A DNA stretch of 64,000 nucleotides from assembly GCA_964423835.1 (NCBI GenBank), contig CAYRGJ010000001.1, positions 169,485 through 233,484 of the forward strand. The letters run 5' to 3'. Shown one piece after another: positions 33,274-41,145 of the stretch (the stretch's first letter is position 1; each line of letters opens with the position of its first letter). Below the pieces are notes generated by a model. The model did no database searches. It was not told the origin of the DNA and worked only from the letters and a program-made list of their open reading frames with translations. Origin of the DNA: JAFGCL01 sp964423835 (GTDB taxonomy: Bacteria > Chloroflexota > Dehalococcoidia > UBA2247 > RBG-13-53-26). Made by a program: the position numbers and the translations under genes.

Positions 33274-33342
33274 GCGGGCCCGCCAGCTTGCCTTCGGCGC
33301 GCCCGCCAGCTTGCCTTCGGCGCGCCCGCCAGCTTGCCTTCG
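33274..33342. repeat. Three tandem 23-bp GC-rich repeats
   Basis: Units at 33274-33296, 33297-33319 and 33320-33342 differ at a single position in the first copy. Each contains GCCCGCCAGCTTGCCTTCG, and a partial GCGGGC follows. The units can form hairpins through GGCGGGC/GCCCGCC. This is the main structure in the 33140-33629 stretch, which otherwise holds only a gene remnant. Confidence 0.85.
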
Positions 33343-33389
33343 GCGGGCATAAGCGATACCATCAGGCAGACACGCCCGCAGGAACAGCC

Positions 33390-33539
33390 ATGAAGAGCAC
33401 CACCAGCCCTCCTCACCGCGACCGGATCCAGGATCTGGGCTGCCTTTTCCGCCCCGGCTCAGTGGCGGTGGTGGGGGCGCTGTGCATCTTTCGCCCCCTC
33501 TGCCGCGTTATCTCTTGTATCAGCGATTCCACGGCATGA
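33390..33539 (+). pseudogene. Remnant of an acyl-CoA synthetase (ADP-forming) CoA-binding domain
   Basis: A 49-codon frame encodes DLGCLFRPGSVAVVGA, the start of the CoA-binding Rossmann domain of ADP-forming acetate-CoA ligases, then runs into unrelated sequence and stops. The remaining several hundred residues are absent. It is probably a degraded 5' end left by a deletion; the adjacent tandem repeats may have mediated it. Confidence 0.45.
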
Positions 33540-33629
33540 GGAGCACCGGAGGATCTGCAGCGTTCGCCAGCTCAGAGCGGACTACCCGCACTGCGAGCGG
33601 TCCATATTACAGGCACAAGGATGGTTAGC

Positions 33630-34358
33630 ATGAAGCAGTTGACTTCCAGACTGGTGGATTGGCTGAGGGAGAAGGCCGCCGGCGCCGGGGCGAAGGGGGC
33701 CGTGTTCGGGATGAGCGGCGGCATCGACTCCGCGGTGGTCGCCGTACTGTGCCAGCGCGCCTTCCCGGGGCAGGCGCTGGGGGTGCTCATCCCCTGTTAC
33801 AGCCTGCCGGAGGACACGGAGCACGCCCGCCTGGTGGCGGAGAAGTTCGGGGTGCCCACCCGGACGGTGGACATCGGCGCGGTCTACGATGCGCTGTACC
33901 AGGCACTGGTTCGGGCCCTCCCCGGCGCGGAAGGCGATGCCGGCCGGCTGGCCGCCAGCAACCTCAAGCCGCGGCTGAGAATGGCCACCCTGTATTTTTT
34001 CGCCAATCACCTGGGGGGCCTGGTGGTGGGCTCAACCAACCGCTGTGAGCTGGGCGTGGGCTACTTCACCAAGTACGGCGATGGCGGCGTGGACGTGTTG
34101 CCCCTGGGCAACCTGGTGAAGGCGCAGGTGAGGGGCCTGGCCCGGCACCTGGGCATACCGCCGGAGATCATCGACAAGCCGCCGTCGGCAGGGCTGTGGG
34201 AAGGGCAGACCGACGAGCAGGAGATGGGCCTCACCTATGGCCAGCTGGATGCCTACTTCACTACCGGCCAGGTGGCCCCCGCGGTGAGGCATAAGATCGA
34301 GGAGCGGATAGGCCGCCATGCCCACAAGCGGGCCCTGCCGCCAGTACCGCCGTTGTAG
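33630..34358 (+). CDS. nadE: NAD+ synthase, ammonia-type
   Basis: This 242-residue PP-loop enzyme amidates nicotinate adenine dinucleotide to NAD+. The ATP loop is FGMSGGIDSAVVA. KPRLRMATLYFFANHLGG, VVGSTNRCELGVGYFTKYGDGGVD and KPPSAGLWEGQTDE are conserved. There is no glutaminase domain, so it uses ammonia. ATG 33630 is favoured over 33621 by AAGGATGG upstream. Confidence 0.93.
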   Translation: MKQLTSRLVDWLREKAAGAGAKGAVFGMSGGIDSAVVAVLCQRAFPGQALGVLIPCYSLPEDTEHARLVAEKFGVPTRTVDIGAVYDALYQALVRALPGAEGDAGRLAASNLKPRLRMATLYFFANHLGGLVVGSTNRCELGVGYFTKYGDGGVDVLPLGNLVKAQVRGLARHLGIPPEIIDKPPSAGLWEGQTDEQEMGLTYGQLDAYFTTGQVAPAVRHKIEERIGRHAHKRALPPVPPL

Positions 34359-34387
34359 TTGTTGCCCTTCGCGGGCTGTGTTATGAT
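34359..34387 (+). promoter_or_regulatory. recA promoter (TTGTTG-17-TATGAT)
   Basis: The -35 is at 34359-34364 and the -10 at 34382-34387, 31 bp before the recA ATG; the -35 overlaps the end of nadE. No recognisable SOS box (LexA palindrome) overlaps it. Confidence 0.55.
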
Positions 34388-34417
34388 GCCGTTGAAATAG
34401 GGAAGGAAGGAACTTAC

Positions 34418-35449
34418 ATGATAGAAAAAGAGAAGGCCCTGGAGATGGCCATTGATCAGATCGAAAGGCAGTTCGGCAAGGGCGCCGTCATGAGGCTGGG
34501 GGAATCGCCCACCATGCTGGCGGTGGATGTGATCTCCACCGGCTCGCTCTCCCTTGACCTGGCCCTGGGCATCGGGGGCATCCCCCGGGGCCGCATCACC
34601 GAGATCTTCGGGCCGGAGTCCTCCGGCAAGTCCACCCTGGCCTATCACATCGTGGCCCAGGCCCAGGCCGCCGGCGGCGCCGCGGCCTACATCGACGTTG
34701 AGCACACCTTCGATCCCATGTACGCCAGCCGCTGCGGGGTCAAGATCGCCGACATCCTGGTGTCCCAGCCCGATGCCGCCGAGCAGGCGCTGGAGATAAC
34801 CGAGGCCCTGGTCCGCAGCAATGCCATAGATGTTATCGTGCTGGACACCGTGGCCGCCCTGGTGCCCCGGGCCGAGATCGAGGGGGACATGGGCGATGCC
34901 CAGGTGGGCCTGCAGGCGCGCCTGATGTCGCAGGCGCTGCGGAAGCTGACCGCGGCCATCAGCAAGTCGAATACGGCCGCCATCTTCATCAACCAGCTGC
35001 GGGAGAAGGTGGGCGTCTTCTTCGGCAACCCGGAGGTCACCCCGGGCGGGCGGGCGCTGAAGTTCTACAGCTCCGTCAGGATCGACCTGCGGCGGAAGGA
35101 CTCCATCAAGGTCGGAAGCGATATCGTGGGCAGCCGGGTCAAGGCCAAGGTGGTGAAGAACAAGGTGGCCCCTCCCTTCCGGACGGCCGAGTTCGACATC
35201 ATGTTCGCCCAGGGGATCAGCCGCGAAGGCGACATGGTGGACCTGGGAGTGGCCATGGGCGTCATCAAGAAGAGCGGGGCCTTCTTCTCCTATGGCGACG
35301 CCAAGCTGGGCCAGGGGCGGGAGAACGCCAAGGTCTTCCTCAAGGAGCACCTGGACATCGCCCAGCAGGTAGAGTCGCAGATCAAGGCTAAGGGGACATC
35401 CATGGGCAGCCTGCTGCCCGCCGGAGACGATGAGGGCAGCGAGGCCTGA
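34418..35449 (+). CDS. recA: RecA recombinase
   Basis: The 343-residue recombinase mediates strand exchange and SOS coprotease activity. Walker A is FGPESSGKST, Walker B is VIVLDTVAALVP, loop L2 is in FINQLREKVGVFFGNPEVTPGG, and the C-terminal domain is normal length. One difference from many RecAs is VEHTFDPMYASRCGV, where Thr replaces the usual Ala. GGAAGGAAGGAA lies upstream. recX overlaps its stop. Confidence 0.97.
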   Translation: MIEKEKALEMAIDQIERQFGKGAVMRLGESPTMLAVDVISTGSLSLDLALGIGGIPRGRITEIFGPESSGKSTLAYHIVAQAQAAGGAAAYIDVEHTFDPMYASRCGVKIADILVSQPDAAEQALEITEALVRSNAIDVIVLDTVAALVPRAEIEGDMGDAQVGLQARLMSQALRKLTAAISKSNTAAIFINQLREKVGVFFGNPEVTPGGRALKFYSSVRIDLRRKDSIKVGSDIVGSRVKAKVVKNKVAPPFRTAEFDIMFAQGISREGDMVDLGVAMGVIKKSGAFFSYGDAKLGQGRENAKVFLKEHLDIAQQVESQIKAKGTSMGSLLPAGDDEGSEA

Positions 35450-36000
35450 TGCGGCAAAAGGCGGCTTCAGGGACCGGGGCGGGCCCCGGCCCAACGCCGG
35501 CCGCCGGGGCCGGCTCCGGACAGAGGCGAGACTGGGACCGGAAGCCGGAGGCCCTCGATGTGGCCTTTCGCTTTCTGGGATACCGGCCGCGCAGCGAGTT
35601 CGAGATCAGGGCCTGGCTGCGCCGGAAGGGGTTCGCGCCGCCGGATGTGGAGGCCACCATATCCGCGCTGAAGTCCAGGGGGCTGGTGGATGATGTGGCC
35701 TTTGCCCGATACTGGAAGGAGAGCCGGGATTCCGCCAGCCCGCGCAGCCGGGCGGCGCTCAGGAGCGAGCTGGCCCGCAAGGGGATCGACCGCGAGGTAG
35801 CGGACGGGGTGCTGGCGGGGGCCGACGACGAAGCCGCGGCCTACCGCGCCAGCCGGAAGAAGGCCGCCCGCCTGGCCGGGTGCGACTACACGGAGTTCCG
35901 CAACAGGCTGGCCGCCGCCCTGCGGCGGCGGGGCTTCAGCTACGAAGTGACGGAGCACACAGTCAAGAGGCTGTGGCAGGAGAGTAGGAGCCATGGGTAG
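35449..36000 (+). CDS. recX: RecX regulator of RecA
   Basis: The 183-residue protein has the three-helix tandem repeats of RecX: YRPRSEFEIRAWLRRKGF, GLVDDVAFARYWKESR, and LARKGIDREVADGVL. It caps or destabilises RecA filaments. The first 30 or so residues are Gly/Ala-rich and disordered. ATG 35449 overlaps the recA stop (TGATG), giving coupled translation. Confidence 0.9.
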   Translation: MRQKAASGTGAGPGPTPAAGAGSGQRRDWDRKPEALDVAFRFLGYRPRSEFEIRAWLRRKGFAPPDVEATISALKSRGLVDDVAFARYWKESRDSASPRSRAALRSELARKGIDREVADGVLAGADDEAAAYRASRKKAARLAGCDYTEFRNRLAAALRRRGFSYEVTEHTVKRLWQESRSHG

Positions 36001-36334
36001 AGACCGACGTCGGGGCAAGAAGAGATACCAGGGAGGCGCCCGGCCTGTGCCGGGACGCCAGCCGGGGGCCCAGCCCGGGTCGCCGGCAGCCCGGCCGCCG
36101 GCGGCTGCCGGCGGTCCGGAGAAGGCCCCGCCACCAGCCGGGGCACCCCCTGCTACGGGCGCGGGGAATGCGCCGAAGGCCGCGCGTCCATTCAAAGGCA
36201 TGCCGCGGGCCGGAGCGCAGGCCCGGGCCCCGGTCGTGGCCAATCCCAACCTGGGCAAGGACCTGCGCCGTATCGGCATCGTGACCGCGGTGCTGGTGGT
36301 GCTCCTGATCGTCCTCTGGCTGGTCCTTGCCTGA
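35993..36334 (+). CDS. Disordered Pro/Ala-rich protein with C-terminal membrane anchor
   Basis: Residues 1-90 of this 113-residue protein are Pro, Ala and Gly-rich with a basic start (GRDRRRGKKRY). Residues about 93-112 form a single hydrophobic helix (IVTAVLVVLLIVLWLVLA), so it is probably tail-anchored with the disordered part in the cytoplasm. It overlaps recX by 8 nt. Function is unknown. Confidence 0.55.
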   Translation: MGRDRRRGKKRYQGGARPVPGRQPGAQPGSPAARPPAAAGGPEKAPPPAGAPPATGAGNAPKAARPFKGMPRAGAQARAPVVANPNLGKDLRRIGIVTAVLVVLLIVLWLVLA

Positions 36335-36342
36335 GATGCCGC

Positions 36343-37068
36343 GTGAAGATAGAGGTGACTCTCAACGGGGAGAAGGCGCACGGGCGTCCCGGGATGACCA
36401 TCCTGGAGCTGGCCCGGGAGCGCGGCGTGGAGATACCCACGCTCTGCTACCACACTGACCTGACCCCAGCCGGCGCATGCCGGCTGTGCGTGGTGGAGGT
36501 AGAGGGGTGGAGGGCGCTGGCCCCCTCCTGCCAGACCCCGATCGCGGCCGGCATGGTCATTCACACCCATTCCGAGCGGGTGGTGGCCACGCGGCGGGTC
36601 CTGGTGGAGCTGATGCTGGCCAGCCATCCCGATGTCTGCCTGGTGTGCGACAAGGGGAACCGCTGCGAGCTGCGCAGGGTGGCGGGCGACCTGGGGATCG
36701 CCATGCCCCGCTTCAGGATGAAGAGGCACTATCATCCGGCCGAGGATGCCACCCGGCATGTCGTGCGTGATCCCTCCAAGTGCATACTGTGCCGCCGCTG
36801 CATCCGGGCCTGCCACGAGATCAAGGGGGCGGACGTACTGGCCCTGGGCTACACAGGCTTCCACTGCAAGGTCATAGCCGGCGCAGATGAGCCGCTGGAA
36901 GCCGATGTCTGCCAGTCGTGTGACGTGTGCATCTCCGTGTGCCCGGTGGGGGCCCTGCAGAGACGGGAAGAGGCCGCCCACGGCCGGGCCGGCGTCCCGC
37001 TCCGGCCGCGCCAGGGAGAGGCCGGGTTGACGGCCGGTGGTGGCCCCGCGGGCCGGGGGCCGGCGTGA
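36343..37068 (+). CDS. NuoG/HoxU-like iron-sulfur subunit
   Basis: The 241-residue protein carries four cluster sites in the order seen in HoxU and the N-terminus of NuoG: 2Fe-2S (C35, C46, C49, C63), a His-Cys3 4Fe-4S site (H95, C99, C102, C108), and two ferredoxin-type 4Fe-4S sites (C147-C157 and C190-C200). It would pass electrons from the NuoF-like flavoprotein encoded next. GTG 36343 begins the operon that ends in metF, suggesting a dedicated electron-input module for that reductase. Confidence 0.88.
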   Translation: MKIEVTLNGEKAHGRPGMTILELARERGVEIPTLCYHTDLTPAGACRLCVVEVEGWRALAPSCQTPIAAGMVIHTHSERVVATRRVLVELMLASHPDVCLVCDKGNRCELRRVAGDLGIAMPRFRMKRHYHPAEDATRHVVRDPSKCILCRRCIRACHEIKGADVLALGYTGFHCKVIAGADEPLEADVCQSCDVCISVCPVGALQRREEAAHGRAGVPLRPRQGEAGLTAGGGPAGRGPA

Positions 37069-38315
37069 TGCCGCCGGGCACGCCGCCACAGGACCTGCTG
37101 GTGCTGCGACACTGCGGCCTCATCGATCCGCGGGACTTGAGCTCATATGTGGTGCGGGGCGGCTTCGAGGCCCTGCGCCAGGTGCGGAGAGGCATGACGC
37201 CCTCCCAGGTGATCGAGGAGGTCAAGAGATCGGGCCTGAGAGGCCGGGGCGGCGGCGGTTTTCCCGCCGGCCTGAAGTGGGAGCAGACGGCCGCGGCGGC
37301 CGGCGGAGACAAGTACGTCATCGCCAACGCCTCCGAGGGAGAGCTGGGCGCCTTCAAGGACCGGTACATGCTGCAGAATGACCCCTTCTCCTTCCTGGAG
37401 GGCCTGGCCATTGCGGCACATGCGGTGGGCGCGGCCAGGGCGCTGGTCCACCTGCGCGCCGAGTACGGCGACCTCTTCTCCCCGCTGGCGGAGGCCATCG
37501 CCCAGGTTCAAGCGGCGGGATGGCTGGACCTGCCGGGGGGCCCGCTGGAGGTGGTCCTGCGCCGGGGCGCGGGGGGCTACATCTGCGGTGAGGAGACGGC
37601 GCTGATGGAGACGCTGGAGGGGCGGCGCGGGGAGCCTCGCGCCAGGCCTCCTTTTCCGCCTTCGCAGGGGCTGTTCGGCCGCCCCACCCTGATAAACAAC
37701 GTGGAGACGCTGATGAACATACCGTGGATCATGGTCCACGGCGCGGAGCGGTTCTGCCGGATGGGCACGCCCGGCAGCAGGGGGACCAAGGTCTTCTCGG
37801 TCAGCGGTGATGTGGCGCGGCCGGGGGTGTATGAGCTGGAGATGGGCCGGCCGCTGCGCGACCTGGTGGGCCTGGCGGGCGCGCAGGATGTCAAGATGGT
37901 GCAGGTCGGGGGCGCCCCGGGCCGGATCGTGGCGGCCGCGGGGTTGGACGTGCCGCTCTCCTACGAGAGCCTGCTCGGCGCCGGCCCGGTGATGGTCTTC
38001 GACCGCAGCCGCGACGTGGTGGACATGGTGTGGCGGGCGATGGAGTTCCTGGCCGCGGAGTCGTGCGGGAAGTGCGCCCCCTGCCGCGAGGGCACTCAGG
38101 CGATGGCGGAGACGCTGGCCCGCATCGCCGCCGGTTCAGGAAGGCGGCGGGACCTGGAGGCCCTCGAGGACCTGTCGCAGGCCATGGCGCTGGCCTCGTC
38201 GTGCGGCCTGGGGCAGGCCGCGCCCCTGCCCGTCCTGGACAGCCTGCGGCTCTTCAGGGACGAGTACGAAGCGCACCTCCAGGCCCCTGCCGGGCGAGGG
38301 ACGGTGCCGGCATGA
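37068..38315 (+). CDS. NuoF-like NADH-oxidising flavoprotein
   Basis: The 415-residue protein resembles NADH dehydrogenase subunit F. Residues 56-71 (GLRGRGGGGFPAGLKW) form the FMN/NADH glycine loop, ANASEGELGAFKDRY and GGYICGEETALMETLEG bind FMN and NADH, and SCGKCAPCREGT plus a later SSCG ligand one 4Fe-4S. A NuoE-type domain is missing from the cluster. ATG 37068 overlaps the previous stop (TGATG). It would pass NADH electrons through the NuoG-like subunit. Confidence 0.88.
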   Translation: MPPGTPPQDLLVLRHCGLIDPRDLSSYVVRGGFEALRQVRRGMTPSQVIEEVKRSGLRGRGGGGFPAGLKWEQTAAAAGGDKYVIANASEGELGAFKDRYMLQNDPFSFLEGLAIAAHAVGAARALVHLRAEYGDLFSPLAEAIAQVQAAGWLDLPGGPLEVVLRRGAGGYICGEETALMETLEGRRGEPRARPPFPPSQGLFGRPTLINNVETLMNIPWIMVHGAERFCRMGTPGSRGTKVFSVSGDVARPGVYELEMGRPLRDLVGLAGAQDVKMVQVGGAPGRIVAAAGLDVPLSYESLLGAGPVMVFDRSRDVVDMVWRAMEFLAAESCGKCAPCREGTQAMAETLARIAAGSGRRRDLEALEDLSQAMALASSCGLGQAAPLPVLDSLRLFRDEYEAHLQAPAGRGTVPA

Positions 38316-38956
38316 AGGCCATCACCCGGCGGAAGGCGCCGGCGGAGATCGGCGAGATGCTGGAGCTGTCCTCCAGCGTCTTCCTGGTGGGTTGCGGCAC
38401 CTGCGCTACCATGTGCCGTACCGGGGGCCGGGATGAGGTGGCGGAGATGGCAGCCACGCTGGCAGCCATGGGGAAGAGGGTGACCGGGTCGGTGGTGGTC
38501 CCCACCGTCTGCGACGCCATGGACCGCGAGGCTCTGGCGGGCAACGCCAGGGCCGTGGAGGAGGCCGACTGCGTACTGGTGCTGTCCTGCGCCTTTGGCG
38601 TGCAGATGACAGGCCGGTTCACCGGCAAGCCGGTCTACCCGGCGCTGGACACGCTCTTCCTGGGGCAGGAGACGTCACCAGGCATGTTCACCGAGGTCTG
38701 CGGGCAGTGCGGGGAGTGCGTGCTGGGATGGACCGCCGGCATCTGCCCCATCACCGCCTGCGCCAAGGGGCTGCTCAACGGCCCCTGCGGCGGAGCCAGG
38801 AAAGGGAAGTGCGAGGTATCGGACGACCGGGACTGCGCCTGGGAGGTTATCTACCGGCGCCTGCGGGAGCAGGGGCGGCTCGATCTGCTGAAGAAGCGCC
38901 GCGCCCCGCGGGACTTCTCCGCCAGCCCCCGGCCCGGCACCTACCTGGTGGAGTGA
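38312..38956 (+). CDS. metV: MetV-type methylene-THF reductase accessory subunit
   Basis: The 214-residue protein matches the C-terminal (MTHFR_C) domain family. It has Cys-rich segments VGCGTCATMC, CGQCGECVLGWTAGICPITACAKG and GPCGG that bind zinc and iron-sulfur clusters. In acetogens MetV relays electrons to MetF. It overlaps the NuoF-like gene by 4 nt and metF follows 13 nt later. Confidence 0.9.
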   Translation: MKAITRRKAPAEIGEMLELSSSVFLVGCGTCATMCRTGGRDEVAEMAATLAAMGKRVTGSVVVPTVCDAMDREALAGNARAVEEADCVLVLSCAFGVQMTGRFTGKPVYPALDTLFLGQETSPGMFTEVCGQCGECVLGWTAGICPITACAKGLLNGPCGGARKGKCEVSDDRDCAWEVIYRRLREQGRLDLLKKRRAPRDFSASPRPGTYLVE

Positions 38957-38969
38957 TGGGGAGGCTTAG

Positions 38970-39836
38970 GTGAACCTGCGAGAGAAGCTGGCCGCCGGCC
39001 GGTTCGTGGTCACCTGCGAGGTGGGCCCCCCGAAAGGGGTCGACGTGAGCGACATGAAGCGCAGCGCCGAACGGGTCCGCGGCCGGGTAGATGCCGCCAA
39101 CGTCACCGATCAGCAGGGGTCGGTGATGCGGCTCAGCTCGCTGGCGGGCTGCTGCCTGCTGAAGGAGTGGGGCCTGGAGCCGGTGCTGCAGATGACCTGC
39201 CGCGACCGCAACCGCATCGCCCTCCAGTCGGACCTCCTGGGCGCGGCGGCGCTGGGCATAGAGAACGTCCTTTGCCTGACCGGGGATTATGTCACCCTGG
39301 GCGACCACCCGCAGGCGAAGCCCGTCTTCGACCTGGATTCGGTGTCTCTGATCCAGGCGGCCCGCCAGCTGGAGGAAGGCCATGACCTGGCCGGGAAGGA
39401 GCTCAGGGGCGCGCCGCGGCTGTTCATCGGGGCCGCCGTGACCCCGGAGGCGGACTTCCTGGAGCCGCAGATCCTGAAGATGGAGAAGAAGGTGAAGGCG
39501 GGGGCGCGGTTCTTCCAGACCCAGGCCATCTACGACACGGCCCTGTTCGCTGACTTCATGGCCATGGTGGGGCACCTCAAGGTCCCCGTCCTGGCGGGGG
39601 TGGTGGTGCTGCGCTCCGCGGCCATGGCCCGGTTCATGAACGAAAGGATCGCCGGGATACACGTGCCGGAGGCGGTCATCGCCGAGATGGACCGGGCGCC
39701 GGACAAGGCGGCCAAAGGGGTTGAGATCGCGGCCCGGACCATCGCCGAGATCAAGGGGCTCTGCCAGGGAGTGCACATCATGACGATTGGCCAGGAGAAA
39801 AGGACATCCGATATAATTGAGGCTGCCGGTCTGTGA
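38970..39836 (+). CDS. metF: Methylenetetrahydrofolate reductase
   Basis: This 288-residue TIM-barrel flavoprotein reduces methylene-THF to methyl-THF for methionine synthesis or the Wood-Ljungdahl pathway. TCEVGPPKG, LQMTCRDRNRIALQSDLLGAAALG, CLTGDYVTLGDHP and FFQTQAIYD are conserved. GTG 38970 follows a GGGGAGG tract. It closes the operon begun at 36343, implying that NADH electrons reach it through the two NADH-dehydrogenase-like subunits and MetV. Confidence 0.95.
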   Translation: MNLREKLAAGRFVVTCEVGPPKGVDVSDMKRSAERVRGRVDAANVTDQQGSVMRLSSLAGCCLLKEWGLEPVLQMTCRDRNRIALQSDLLGAAALGIENVLCLTGDYVTLGDHPQAKPVFDLDSVSLIQAARQLEEGHDLAGKELRGAPRLFIGAAVTPEADFLEPQILKMEKKVKAGARFFQTQAIYDTALFADFMAMVGHLKVPVLAGVVVLRSAAMARFMNERIAGIHVPEAVIAEMDRAPDKAAKGVEIAARTIAEIKGLCQGVHIMTIGQEKRTSDIIEAAGL

Positions 39837-39881
39837 CCCGGCGCGTACGAGATTCTCTTGTGCACATGATGGAGGCGCAAC

Positions 39882-40817
39882 GTGGCCGTGAGCTCTGCCG
39901 GTAGCCTGAAGACCTGGTTCCTGGAGACCAGGCCGCAATTCCTCATCCTGACGCCGGTGTGCGTTCTGGTGGGCATGGCGGCTGCGGCCTACGATGGCTG
40001 TGACTTCAAGGCCGTCTACATCGTACTGACCCTGGTGGGCGCGCTGCTGGCCCACATCAGCGTCAATGTGCTCAACGACTATTTCGATTACCGCAGCGGG
40101 ATCGATCTGGCCGCCAGGCGGACCCCCTTCAGCGGCGGCAGCGGCATTCTCCCGGCTGGTCTGTTGAAGGCCCGGGGAGTGTACCTCCTGGGGCTGGGCA
40201 GCCTCATCGGGGTGGGCGCCATCGGCATCTACTTCACCGTCGTGCACGGATGGGGGATACTGCCTCTGGGCCTGCTGGGGATGCTGGTCGTCTACCTGTA
40301 CACGACCCACCTCACCAAGAACCCGGTGCTCTGCGCCATCGCTCCGGGCCTGGGCTTCGGTCCCCTGATGGTGGTAGGCACGTATTTCGCCCAGACGGGC
40401 CAGTACTCGGCGACGCCCGTGGTGGCCTCGCTGGTGCCCGGCTTCCTGGTCTCGAACCTGCTGCTGCTGAACCAGTTCCCCGATGTTGAGGCGGACAAGC
40501 TCGACTCCCGGCGGCACATACCGATTGTCTACGGGCGGCGGGCCAGCGCCCGGGTCTATGCGGCGTTCATGGCGGCCACCTACATCAGCCTGGCCCTGGG
40601 GGTGGGCCTGAAGGTCCTCCCGGTGACGGCCCTCGCCGGCCTGTTGACACTGCCGCTGGGGTTGAAAGCGGTGAGGGGGGCCCTCCGGTACTGCGATGAC
40701 ATCGACCACCTGGTGCCGTACCTGGGCCTGAACGTGCAGGTGATACTGCTGACCACGTTGCTCACCGGGGTGGGTATCCTGCTGGGCCTGGCGCTGCCGG
40801 ACAGCCTGCGCTGGTAG
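39882..40817 (+). CDS. UbiA-family prenyltransferase (MenA-like)
   Basis: The 311-residue membrane protein has eight or nine TM helices and two Asp-rich motifs, NVLNDYFDYRSGID and NQFPDVEADKLDSRR, which bind prenyl diphosphate and Mg2+. Among UbiA enzymes it is closest in pattern to 1,4-dihydroxy-2-naphthoate prenyltransferase of menaquinone synthesis, but no other men gene is nearby. GTG 39882 follows GGAGG. Confidence 0.85.
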   Translation: MAVSSAGSLKTWFLETRPQFLILTPVCVLVGMAAAAYDGCDFKAVYIVLTLVGALLAHISVNVLNDYFDYRSGIDLAARRTPFSGGSGILPAGLLKARGVYLLGLGSLIGVGAIGIYFTVVHGWGILPLGLLGMLVVYLYTTHLTKNPVLCAIAPGLGFGPLMVVGTYFAQTGQYSATPVVASLVPGFLVSNLLLLNQFPDVEADKLDSRRHIPIVYGRRASARVYAAFMAATYISLALGVGLKVLPVTALAGLLTLPLGLKAVRGALRYCDDIDHLVPYLGLNVQVILLTTLLTGVGILLGLALPDSLRW

Positions 40818-40832
40818 GCGCGAAGGCCCGCC

Positions 40833-41144
40833 TTAGTACGTCACCGCGAAGTCGGGAAACAGCCCGCGGTACTTGCCCCAGCGGACCGTCACCTTCTCCA
40901 CCCGGGCCATCCGCGGGCCCTGGTGCAGGGAGTCCACCAGTTGCTCCAGCTTTGCCCGGTCGCCCTCGGCCTCCACCTCCACGGCCCCCGGAACGTTCTT
41001 CACGTAACCGGTCAGCCCCAGCGACCGGGCCTGCTGCTCCACGAAGGCCCGGAAGTAAACGCCGTGCACCCGGCCGGTGACGGTGGCCTGCAGGGATGCC
41101 AGGCCGGGGTCCCGCCGCGCTGCATCAGGGCCCTGGCGTGCCAT
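40833..41144 (-). CDS. acyP: Acylphosphatase
   Basis: The 103-residue protein has the acylphosphatase signature GRVHGVYFRAFVEQQARSLGLTGYVKN with the phosphate-binding Arg and catalytic Asn. It hydrolyses acyl phosphates. The first 15 residues are extra and disordered, so a later start is possible. It begins 1 nt after the radical SAM stop, so the three genes 42227-40833 form an operon. Confidence 0.9.
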   Translation of the reverse strand: MARQGPDAARRDPGLASLQATVTGRVHGVYFRAFVEQQARSLGLTGYVKNVPGAVEVEAEGDRAKLEQLVDSLHQGPRMARVEKVTVRWGKYRGLFPDFAVTY

Positions 41145-41145
41145 G

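Noticed and set aside
33274..33342. CRISPR-like repeats
   Set aside because: The units are directly adjacent with no spacers and no cas genes; they are a tandem repeat.
34359..34417. LexA box before recA
   Set aside because: No palindrome resembling a known SOS box was seen; a lineage-specific box cannot be excluded.
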